From Chloroflexota bacterium (lineage in GTDB: Bacteria > Chloroflexota > Anaerolineae > Aggregatilineales > Phototrophicaceae), in the NCBI GenBank assembly GCA_026709625.1, contig JAPOSR010000034.1, positions 1 to 64,000 of the forward strand: a stretch of 64,000 bases of DNA. The letters are read 5' to 3'. Below, one piece after another: positions 28,209 through 36,246 of the stretch (position 1 is its first letter; each line of letters starts with the position of its first letter). The notes under the pieces were generated by a model. It was not told where the DNA came from. It made no database searches and worked only from the letters and a program-made list of their open reading frames with translations. The position numbers were made by a program, and so were the translations under genes.

Positions 28209-28781
28209 CTAGCCGGACCTTCCGCCATCCAGCCCCAGGTCGGATGCATGGTCTTGCATAGCGCGCAGCACCAGCGGCACATGGAAACCCCAGACATCGA
28301 CGCCCAGCGCCGCGCAGCCATCGATCACATCCTGGCGGTTGACGCCAGCCGCGAATGCCTTGTCTTTCCACTTTTTGCGGATGCTCTTTATCTTGACATC
28401 GCGGATGTCTTTGCTGGGGCGGACAAGGGCGACAGCCGTGATCAAGCCGGTCAGCTCATCCACTGCATAGAGCGCCTTGTCGCGCAGGGTGACGCGGTCA
28501 TCGGCAGCCAGCGGACCATGGCTGAGAATGGTGCGGATGTCTGCTTCGTCCAAGCCGCGCTCGCGCAAAATGGGCGCACCGTCCATAGGATGCTGCTCCA
28601 GCGAGGGATGAATCTCCCAGTCGAAGTCGTGCAGCAAGCCGACCAGCCCCCAGGAGTCGGGGGCTTCGTCATAGTGCTCGGCATAGGCGCGCATGGCGAA
28701 TTCGACCGCCAGCATGTGCTTGCGCAAAGAGTCGGACTGCACGAATTCACAGACGATGTTGTAGGCGTCAGAACGATTCAC
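28209..28781 (-). CDS. HD-domain hydrolase (COG2316-like)
   Basis: A 190-residue protein of the small HD superfamily group. The metal-binding motif is visible as a His in LRKHMLAVE (about residue 22), GLLHDFDWE (His-Asp at about 50-51), QHPMDGA and a later SHGPL. The C-terminal part DVKIKSIRKKWKDKAFAAGVNR is conserved in this group. The start is GTG 28781 with GAGGAAA six bases upstream. Such proteins are predicted phosphohydrolases with unknown substrates, possibly nucleotides. It lies 34 bases downstream of the GHKL ATPase gene on the same strand, so it might be co-transcribed with the cassette, but its base composition matches the core genome. Confidence 0.82.
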   Translation of the reverse strand: MNRSDAYNIVCEFVQSDSLRKHMLAVEFAMRAYAEHYDEAPDSWGLVGLLHDFDWEIHPSLEQHPMDGAPILRERGLDEADIRTILSHGPLAADDRVTLRDKALYAVDELTGLITAVALVRPSKDIRDVKIKSIRKKWKDKAFAAGVNRQDVIDGCAALGVDVWGFHVPLVLRAMQDHASDLGLDGGRSG

Positions 28782-28815
28782 AGAGCGATTTCCTCAATTC
28801 TTGCTTTCTTCGTCA

Positions 28816-30456
28816 TCATTTGGATAACGCTGAAAACAATCGCCGCGTAATGCGGTCAATAGTTTCGCGCACATTGTACAAGCTGTCTTCAGGGTCATTT
28901 GCTTCGTCATTTTCAACACGCACATGTTCAAGCGCCAAAGAATATTCGACAGCAGCAACTTCATAGCTCATCTCGCGAAACTGCATGCCGGTCGTCTTTC
29001 CCTTGCTACGTTCCAGAGCTTGCGCAATTTGCAAATGGTCTAGATTGATCCAGATCGTTTTAGACTCCGGATCAAAACGCGAACGCGCCTCTTCCTGCGA
29101 AGCGTTTTCGTAATCCAAAGAGAATACGCCCCGACGCCGGCGCTGCCTGCCTTCTTTCTGTCCAGTTTTACGTCCTTTATCCTCGCCCCCAATTAAGGAT
29201 GGTCCAGGGCGCGGCGTCTCTCCCTCTCCAACCTCGGACCCGCCATTGCCTTCACCATGTTCATTACCGGCCTGTTGCTGATCGGTGGGAATTTCGCCTT
29301 CTCCAGGCAAGAGTCCATCGTCGCCCTGCGTATCTGCAACCGCCTTTACTCCAGCGCTATCTGTTGCCCTTCTCGCCCTTTCCAGCTTCAGTTCCTGTTC
29401 CACAAAGTCATCGTTGAGAATATCCCGAATTCGCTTTGCTTCTCTTCGCAGCCGCTTGGCTTGTTCGCTTCGCCGCTTATCTTCAGCTTCCTGGACTAAC
29501 TGCGCGTGTACATCCTTTAGTTGCTGCGTCAGCCAGCCCTTTAGCCGCGCAACGACAGGATTCTGATCGTTTAGCTGCAAACTCCTGGTGTTGTCAAAAG
29601 GTGGAATATGCCATTCACCATCCTCCAGAATAGGCACATCAACTTCTCCAAAAATGTACTCGGCCTGTTCGCCGTCCTCAATTCCGACAAGCGTAGTCTC
29701 ATGCAAAATCCCTTTAGACAGAATATCGATGCCCTGCAATTCCTTTTGCAACGGCACCTGTGACTTCTTTATAATTAACTTTACCTTGCCCAAGTGTCGC
29801 TGCAGGTGCTGCGGTGGGAAGACCTCTGCCAAAACTTCATGGGCCGGTTCTTTGAATTCACAGGTGATTCCGTTGATACGAACCTGCGCTCTCCCTCTGA
29901 ATCGCCCCAAGAAACGAGTGACATAGCGGCTGATCTTTTCTACATTTGGTTTCGACCTGCCGGCAAAGGCTGAGACTGTGACCTCTGTTCCGTCAATTTT
30001 GTCTGTTCGTTCATCGGATACTAGGTGCGTTACAGGGAAAGCGCCACCGTCATTAGCCGACTTTATATCGTTGCGCGTTAGCTGGACTTGATTTCTTAGA
30101 CCGTTCTGCACTGTGTCAATTGTAAGTCGGTTGGCTACGCCAAATGCTGCGGACTTGCCCGTGCCGAATTTGCCACGCGTCGCCTTTCCCCGTTGCCGAT
30201 GCAGGTTCTCACCATGCATCTGGAAAAATCCCGATAGCTCGCCCCGGGACATGCCCCGCCCGTTATCCAATACCGTTATCTTTTTCCTGGTGACCTCAAC
30301 GGTTACGATGACTTGCTGATTGTCCTTCGCACCGTCCAATGAATTAGACACATACTCCCATACAACCTTCTCATAGGTATTGAAGTATGCAGCGCTCTGT
30401 TCGAAATCGCGAGAGACATGGGAAGTTACAAGGATCTCATTGGATTTCGTGCTCAT
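28816..30456 (-). CDS. GHKL-type ATPase (MutL/MORC/Hsp90-like), third gene of the cassette
   Basis: A 546-residue ATPase with the Bergerat fold. Motifs: N box EYVSNSLDGAK (about residues 34-44; Glu, Asn, Asp), DNGRGM (about 62-67), the ATP lid RGKFGTGKSAAFGVANRL (about 91-108) and GTEVTV (about 150). A transducer-like region follows, then a basic coiled coil (about 310-350), an acidic Gly/Glu-rich linker (about 375-425), a basic patch QRRRRG and a conserved-looking C-terminal domain (about 440-546). There is no kinase, helicase or nuclease domain. Its ATG follows the stop of the preceding gene without a gap, so translation is coupled. It resembles the MORC/MutL ATPases found in bacterial conflict systems; exact family not identified. 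Confidence 0.82.
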   Translation of the reverse strand: MSTKSNEILVTSHVSRDFEQSAAYFNTYEKVVWEYVSNSLDGAKDNQQVIVTVEVTRKKITVLDNGRGMSRGELSGFFQMHGENLHRQRGKATRGKFGTGKSAAFGVANRLTIDTVQNGLRNQVQLTRNDIKSANDGGAFPVTHLVSDERTDKIDGTEVTVSAFAGRSKPNVEKISRYVTRFLGRFRGRAQVRINGITCEFKEPAHEVLAEVFPPQHLQRHLGKVKLIIKKSQVPLQKELQGIDILSKGILHETTLVGIEDGEQAEYIFGEVDVPILEDGEWHIPPFDNTRSLQLNDQNPVVARLKGWLTQQLKDVHAQLVQEAEDKRRSEQAKRLRREAKRIRDILNDDFVEQELKLERARRATDSAGVKAVADTQGDDGLLPGEGEIPTDQQQAGNEHGEGNGGSEVGEGETPRPGPSLIGGEDKGRKTGQKEGRQRRRRGVFSLDYENASQEEARSRFDPESKTIWINLDHLQIAQALERSKGKTTGMQFREMSYEVAAVEYSLALEHVRVENDEANDPEDSLYNVRETIDRITRRLFSALSK

Positions 30457-31035
30457 CTATACAAACTCGCTACCATAAGCCGACCGAAAATGTTCCCAAA
30501 GGGGCTCAAGCGCTTCATGCCCGCTGACAGAGCTCGCCACCAAATTGATACGACGGCGGCGGGCACGATCTGAGAAATACTCGTTTATGCGCAAGAAGTC
30601 GAAAAAGTGCTTTCGCGTGATCTTTTCTTGCTTGCCGCTGCTGAAAAGCTCACATGCTTCGGTTGCCGCCAGTCTGTGCGATTCAATACGCTGACCCGCG
30701 ATGAGTGAACCTCTTGCATCGCTTACCAGTCCAGCCAATTCTGAGGATGCAATCGTAACCAAACACTTAATCCATATCTGACCTTCAGCCGTGAGCATCC
30801 AGCCCTTGACATTGCTTCCCGCGACATGCGCATCATATCGGCTGCGCCGCGCATCACCCAGCCCCTGAAGGACAACATTGATGTCAATGCGTTCGGGATA
30901 TTTTCTCCATGCAAAGCGACCTGGTGCGAGCCTGTCAGCTTCCAGCGCAACATCTTCAGTGTGTACTGCTTGATCGTGTCCGCCCAAGTTGCCTATGGCT
31001 ATGGTCACCAGTTGCCTGATTGGCGCTTGCGTCAT
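30457..31035 (-). CDS. Small helical protein of unknown function, second gene of the cassette
   Basis: A 192-residue cytoplasmic protein; no family recognised. The N-terminal half (LVTIAIGNLGG..., HTEDVALEADRLAPGRFAW, then VKGWMLTAEGQIWI) has the helix and strand pattern of a winged helix, with W-x-L-T-x-E-G recalling wings that follow a recognition helix. The C-terminal half is helical and ends in an acidic/aromatic tail. It sits between the sigma-like protein (two-base gap) and the ATPase (no gap), so all three are probably made together. It may be a DNA-binding adaptor for the ATPase; this is inference from fold and position. Base composition is AT-richer than the flanking genes. Confidence 0.75.
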   Translation of the reverse strand: MTQAPIRQLVTIAIGNLGGHDQAVHTEDVALEADRLAPGRFAWRKYPERIDINVVLQGLGDARRSRYDAHVAGSNVKGWMLTAEGQIWIKCLVTIASSELAGLVSDARGSLIAGQRIESHRLAATEACELFSSGKQEKITRKHFFDFLRINEYFSDRARRRRINLVASSVSGHEALEPLWEHFRSAYGSEFV

Positions 31036-31037
31036 TA

Positions 31038-32960
31038 TTACCCCACCACTTTGGAAATGGATACTTGCCGATTGTCCACATTGAAAGCAAGGGCAATTCT
31101 ATCACCTACCTGGCATTCGAGCGACTGCATTGCTGCCCGCAATCCACTAATCTTGTCACTGGTTGCTGTGACATCAATCTCTTCGCCCTCTTCGGATGTC
31201 CAAAACCAACTTCCAACGATGGTGGGCAAATGGCTGCTCGTGACAGTGCCATGCCCCAAAGAAAAGCTGCTGAGATTGGCAGAGACGATGATGTTTCCAT
31301 CAACATCAAAACTTGTTTCTAGATTCAGCGGGATATCAGCCACAGCTTCATGCGCACGCAAGATACTATCGATGGGTGCGTTGGATGCCCTGAGTTTGTA
31401 GAGGCTATGTTCGAAATTGTCAAATAATGGAGAGCGTTTCAGTGTGCCCGCAATGCTTGCATAAGACATTCCGCCAGCTAGGATGGCCGAAGCCAGTTGT
31501 GAATGATGCGCAACACCATCATTCGCTTGAATTGCTTCGAGAATGACCTCCTCTCCTCGACTCAGTTCACGATTTTCGTCACCTTGCCAGTACCACAACC
31601 CATCTTCAACTGTATATCCACCTTGAGCCAATACTTTCTCGAGAACACACGGCGGCGGAACGGGAAAACCAGGGCGTTCCAGCGCGTGTTCTAAGCCAAA
31701 GTAGATGTCATTAACTGAGACCGGGCCACAAAACGTAGATAGTTTTATAATTGTATTATGAAACACATTATCCTTACCTCGCGTGCCGGGCAAGTCTCCG
31801 TCGCTCACATTAAAATACCAACCGTCGCTCAGTTCCTTATACTCTAGCGCCTCAAGAAACGCGATAAGGTCCGTCCTTGTCAAATTGATGTGCTCACTCT
31901 CAGCGAGCCAGTCGACGCTTACCGCACCAGAGTGTCGTTTGTGCCTGCGAAAAAATCTTTTCTCCTCTGGCGAAATACGTTGCAATGCAAAGTGATCTCT
32001 TGCAGGAACTGCAGACATGCCTTCCTTGTGCAGCCTAATGATGACTTCTAGGTAATGTGGAAACTCGAGGTCATTGCGCTCATACCTTATCGCCTGACAT
32101 AGCGCCACCATCATCTCAATGGGATCAATATCGGTAAACCTTTCATCCGTCCAGACACCCAAGAGACCGGTTTCCAATAGCTTTTGCGACCAATTTTCAT
32201 AGCTGATATCCAAATCATCCGCGAAGAGCAAGGCGCTCTGAAACCTAATTAGTAGTCTGTTTTTCGCTATTGGCACGACTCTATTTAGGGCATTCTTTTC
32301 AAGTTGCCTGACCCGTTCCCGAGTTACTCCAATTTGTGTGGCGATAATCTCAAGTGTATTCTGTGAGAAGCCGTGTCGCTGACGAATGATATCCAGTTCT
32401 CTGGACGGTAATGGACTCAGCAAAGCCTCAAGCTCTTGTGTCACATTCAAATGGGAGGAAAGTACCTTTGAAAGTTTGAGATACAAGTCCTTGCTATACA
32501 AATTCCGTTCTTTGACAAGACTTCCAATTGCTTCGCCGTAAATCGCAATATCCGGATGCAGCAGACCAGCATTCAGTTGTTTGGATATCGCGGATTGCAG
32601 ACCCGCTACAACCTCGTGAACAGGAACCTGTGGAGGTCCCCAGTTGAAAAACGGCAGGTTTTCGCCTATTGGTGAAAATGGAAGAACGTCTTGACTGCGG
32701 GACAGGGAGTTGAATCTTGCAACATCTATATTCGCTAACTTGCAATCAATCTCGGCTATCCCCTTTTCTCCGAGATTCCTAATATTCCAGAGTTCGCCTT
32801 TTTCATGACCATACACAAGTTGACCAATGGTCTCTATATATGACCGCAGCAAGGCGTTCTGCACCCTAACGCTGAAGCCCAGCGACTTTATGGAATCGTC
32901 TTCACTGTAAATTTCGTGGTCTTCGTTCGCCACTTCAAATCTCGTGCTAAAAACTGTCAT
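31038..32960 (-). CDS. RNAP alpha-CTD / sigma region 4 / winged-helix fusion protein, first gene of the cassette
   Basis: A 640-residue protein with pieces of the transcription machinery in one chain. Residues about 22-78 (SIKSLGFSVRVQNALLRSYI...IRNLGEKGIAEIDCKL) match the alpha-subunit C-terminal helix-hairpin-helix domain. Residues about 203-245 (SRELDIIRQRHGF..., LEIIATQIGVTRERVRQLEK) match sigma-70 region 4.2, which binds -35 elements. Two further winged-helix-like stretches follow, about 330-385 and 465-530; the latter recalls HARE-HTH domains (EVILEAIQANDGVAHHSQLASAIL). A beta-rich C-terminal domain closes the protein. No regions 2 or 3 are present, so it is not a working sigma factor. 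It probably regulates or targets the cassette's ATPase. Confidence 0.8.
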   Translation of the reverse strand: MTVFSTRFEVANEDHEIYSEDDSIKSLGFSVRVQNALLRSYIETIGQLVYGHEKGELWNIRNLGEKGIAEIDCKLANIDVARFNSLSRSQDVLPFSPIGENLPFFNWGPPQVPVHEVVAGLQSAISKQLNAGLLHPDIAIYGEAIGSLVKERNLYSKDLYLKLSKVLSSHLNVTQELEALLSPLPSRELDIIRQRHGFSQNTLEIIATQIGVTRERVRQLEKNALNRVVPIAKNRLLIRFQSALLFADDLDISYENWSQKLLETGLLGVWTDERFTDIDPIEMMVALCQAIRYERNDLEFPHYLEVIIRLHKEGMSAVPARDHFALQRISPEEKRFFRRHKRHSGAVSVDWLAESEHINLTRTDLIAFLEALEYKELSDGWYFNVSDGDLPGTRGKDNVFHNTIIKLSTFCGPVSVNDIYFGLEHALERPGFPVPPPCVLEKVLAQGGYTVEDGLWYWQGDENRELSRGEEVILEAIQANDGVAHHSQLASAILAGGMSYASIAGTLKRSPLFDNFEHSLYKLRASNAPIDSILRAHEAVADIPLNLETSFDVDGNIIVSANLSSFSLGHGTVTSSHLPTIVGSWFWTSEEGEEIDVTATSDKISGLRAAMQSLECQVGDRIALAFNVDNRQVSISKVVG

Positions 32961-32964
32961 GCGA

Positions 32965-32970
32965 ATTGTA
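32965..32970 (-). promoter_or_regulatory. Possible -10 box of a leaderless transcript for the cassette
   Basis: On the minus strand TACAAT ends four bases before the ATG at 32960. If used, transcription would begin at or next to the A of the start codon, giving a leaderless mRNA, in line with the absence of any Shine-Dalgarno sequence. No good -35 box is seen. Read-through from the lyase gene 48 bases upstream is the alternative. Confidence 0.35.
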
Positions 32971-33007
32971 GCAGCAAATCACAATCTGTGCGGACGGTGC
33001 CACCCCC

Positions 33008-34408
33008 TCACCCGCGGATCCCGCCTTCCGTCATCAGCTGCGCATCCAGCGCGGCGTCCAGCTCATCCGCGTTCATCAGCCCCAGCTCCAGCACGACCTC
33101 GCGCACGCTTTTGCCTTCTGCCAGCGCCTTTTTCGCCACTTTCGCGCCATTGTTGTAGCCGATGATCGGGTTCAGCGCCGTCACCAAGATCGGATTGCGC
33201 GCCAGCCAGCTCGCCGTCCGCTCGCGGTTGACCTCCAGCCCGACCAGCAGTTTCTCGGTGAACGCGCCGACAGCGCCGATCATCACCTGCATGGTCTCGT
33301 TGAGGTTGTGGGCGATGATGGGCATCATGACATTCAGCTCGAATTGTCCCGCCGCGCCACAAAGGTTGACCGTCGTGTCATTGCCTATGCAGTGATACAT
33401 CGCCTGGTTGAGCATTTCCGCCAGCACCGGGTTCACCTTGCCGGGCATGATAGACGAGCCGGGCTGCACCGGCGGGCAGGTCAATTCGGCGATGCCGGTG
33501 GTCGGTCCCGCCGAAAGCAGACGCACATCATTGGCGATACGCGTAAAATCCATCGCCAGGTTGCGCAGCGCCGCCGAGAAAAAGACCGCGTCTTGCATAG
33601 ACTGCATGGATTCGAAGAGGTCGTCGCTTTCATACAGGACGATGCCCGATAGCGCCGACAGCTTGGCGACCATGCGCGCATGATAGTCAGGATGCGCATT
33701 CAGCCCCGTGCCAGCCGCTGTGCCGCCGATGCCGAGCCGCCGCAGCCCCTCCGCCGCAAAGCGCGCCTTGTCCATTTGCCGCTCGATAGCGCGCGCCCAG
33801 GCGCCCACTTCTTGCCCCAGTCGGATGGGCACCGCGTCTTGCAAATGCGTGCGCCCGGTCTTGACGACATCATCCCATTCGGCTGCTTTGCCACGCGCGA
33901 CCTCGACAAAGCGACCGAGCGCCGCCAGCAGCTCATCCAGCCGCCAAAGCGCGCCCAGCCGTATCGCGGTGGGGATGGTGTCATTGGTCGATTGCGCCAT
34001 GTTGACATGATCGTTGGGATGCACGGGCTTGCCATCCGCATCGACGGCGAAGCCCAAGAGCTGGTTCGCGCGATTCGCCAGCACCTCGTTGGTGTTCATG
34101 TTGTGGCTGGTGCCAGCGCCAGCTTGAAATGGATCGACCACAAAATGCTGATGATGCCGCCCAGCCAGCACTTCATCGCCCGCCTGGATAATCGCATCCG
34201 CCAGTGTCGCGTCCAGCAGCCCCAGCTCGCAATTCACCTCCGCCGCCGCCCGTTTGATGAGCGCCATGCTCCAGATGAAAGCGGGCAGAGGCTTCATGCC
34301 GGTGATAGGGAAATTTTGCAAAGCGCGCTGGGTCTGCGCGGCATAAAGCGCATCGGCCGGCACCCGCACCTCGCCCAGCGAATCTGTTTCCACACGATAG
34401 TCGACCAT
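33008..34408 (-). CDS. Fumarase/aspartase superfamily lyase (class II fumarase or aspartate ammonia-lyase)
   Basis: A 466-residue homotetrameric lyase. It has the superfamily signature GSSIMPGKVNPV with the catalytic Ser loop, and LANRANQLLG, QSTND and HCIGNDTTVNLCG. The N-terminal AQTQRALQNFPI looks like FumC, whereas GAGTSHNMNTNEV, QSTND and KVNPVLAEMLNQ look more like aspartase, so fumarate hydration (TCA cycle) and aspartate deamination are both possible. Start ATG 34408 with AGGAGC eight bases upstream replaces a longer TTG frame. It lies downstream of the sodA terminator and directly upstream of the AT-rich cassette. Confidence 0.85.
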   Translation of the reverse strand: MVDYRVETDSLGEVRVPADALYAAQTQRALQNFPITGMKPLPAFIWSMALIKRAAAEVNCELGLLDATLADAIIQAGDEVLAGRHHQHFVVDPFQAGAGTSHNMNTNEVLANRANQLLGFAVDADGKPVHPNDHVNMAQSTNDTIPTAIRLGALWRLDELLAALGRFVEVARGKAAEWDDVVKTGRTHLQDAVPIRLGQEVGAWARAIERQMDKARFAAEGLRRLGIGGTAAGTGLNAHPDYHARMVAKLSALSGIVLYESDDLFESMQSMQDAVFFSAALRNLAMDFTRIANDVRLLSAGPTTGIAELTCPPVQPGSSIMPGKVNPVLAEMLNQAMYHCIGNDTTVNLCGAAGQFELNVMMPIIAHNLNETMQVMIGAVGAFTEKLLVGLEVNRERTASWLARNPILVTALNPIIGYNNGAKVAKKALAEGKSVREVVLELGLMNADELDAALDAQLMTEGGIRG

Positions 34409-34426
34409 CAGTACGCTCCTTGCGCG

Positions 34427-34461
34427 CAAAACAAAAAGGACGCCAGCATTCTAGCGTCCTT
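34427..34461 (-). terminator. Rho-independent terminator of sodA
   Basis: On the minus strand AAGGACGC (34461-34454) pairs with GCGTCCTT (34443-34436) across a 10-base loop, followed by a T-rich tract (TTTGTTTT). It lies 28 bases after the sodA stop and just before the ribosome binding site of the lyase gene. Confidence 0.8.
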
Positions 34462-34488
34462 CGCTCGTCATGAGAATGTAGAGCGGGG

Positions 34489-35091
<603 letters not shown>

Positions 35092-35154
35092 GATTATGCT
35101 GCTCCTTATGGACTCATCGCGTCGTTTCGTCCCGTTGGTCTGGGAACTGACGCT

Positions 35155-35183
35155 ATTATAGCCGCCACAGCAGCCGTTGTCCA
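35155..35183 (-). promoter_or_regulatory. Predicted sodA promoter
   Basis: Minus-strand TGGACA (35183-35178), 17-base spacer, then a perfect TATAAT (35160-35155), 64 bases upstream of the sodA ATG. Confidence 0.72.
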
Positions 35184-35304
35184 ATCAGCGGGGCGGCATC
35201 CCATCGTCTTTATAGCTTTTCTGGCGATGCCTGGCGTCGATTTATGGCTTGCATTTTGTGCCATTCGCGCCAAGATTCAACTGTGGCGCGCAGGAGAGAA
35301 CAGC

Positions 35305-36246
35305 GTGACATCCGAAGGCATATCCAGCAACAGCGCCCCTCTGCGCGCTTATGCCATTATCGCGCTGGCGGTCATCGCGACATCATCCGCCGCCATCCTC
35401 ATCCGCTTTGCGCTCGCCGAAAGCATGCCGCCGCTGTTGATCGCTGGCTCGCGTCTGGCGGTGGCGACGCTGGCGCTGACCCCCTTGGCGCTGGGGCGGC
35501 ATCGGAAGCGGATTGTCAGCCTGTCACGCCGAGAAGCCGCGCTCATCGCCTTGGCCGGGCTCTGCCTGGCTGCGCATTTCACAGCCTGGGTGTCGTCCTT
35601 GCAATACACCACGGTGCTGGTCAGCGTGGTCATCGTGTCGACGGGGCCTATCTGGGTTGCCATCATGGAAGTGGTCTTTCTGCGCATTCGCTTGTCGCGG
35701 CTGGTGGTGGCTGGCTTGCTGGTGGCGCTGGCTGGCGGCGCATGGATTGGCATTCCGCTGGATGGCGGCGCGGCGCTCGCCGAAGCAGAGATCGCCGCAA
35801 CAATCACTGGCGCGGCGCTGGCGTGGCTGGGCGCGCTGAGCGTGTCGGTGTATATGCTCATCGGGCGGATGCTGCGAGCGCGGTTGCCCGTCATCCCGTA
35901 TGTGTGGCTGGTCTATGGAACAGCCAGCATCGCGGCGGCGGTTGTCATGTTGTTTAGCGGAACGCCTTTGCTGGGTTTTCGCATAGAAGGCTATCTCATT
36001 CTGCTGACGATGGGGCTGGTGCCGCAGTTGCTGGGGCATTCGTCCTTGAATTACTTGCTGGAGCATTTCCCGGCCGCGCTGGTCAGCATGTTCTCGCAGC
36101 TAGAGCCGATCGGCAGCGCAGCGCTGGCGCTCTTTCTCTTCCGCGAATTGCCCCCCCAGCAGCAGATAATCGGCAGCTTGCTGATCTTGGCGGGCGTCCT
36201 CCTGGCGAGTCGGGGAGAAATCCGCCAAGCCGCGCAATCTGGCTAG
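35305..36246 (+). CDS. EamA/DMT-family transporter
   Basis: Inner-membrane permease of about 313 residues with ten hydrophobic segments in two EamA halves (first half around AVIATSSAAILIRFAL..., second from about residue 160). Members export amino acids, nucleotides or drugs; the substrate cannot be told here. The ORF begins at ATG 35227, but GTG 35305 has AGGAGAG ten bases upstream and starts just before the first membrane helix, so it is preferred. Its stop overlaps the stop of the oppositely oriented solute-binding protein gene in the tetranucleotide CTAG. Confidence 0.88.
   Translation: MTSEGISSNSAPLRAYAIIALAVIATSSAAILIRFALAESMPPLLIAGSRLAVATLALTPLALGRHRKRIVSLSRREAALIALAGLCLAAHFTAWVSSLQYTTVLVSVVIVSTGPIWVAIMEVVFLRIRLSRLVVAGLLVALAGGAWIGIPLDGGAALAEAEIAATITGAALAWLGALSVSVYMLIGRMLRARLPVIPYVWLVYGTASIAAAVVMLFSGTPLLGFRIEGYLILLTMGLVPQLLGHSSLNYLLEHFPAALVSMFSQLEPIGSAALALFLFRELPPQQQIIGSLLILAGVLLASRGEIRQAAQSG

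Noticed and set aside
28209..28781. HD hydrolase as fourth gene of the defence-like cassette
   Set aside because: It belongs to a widespread housekeeping-like HD group, has the core base composition and is separated by 34 bases; kept only as a possible co-transcribed neighbour.
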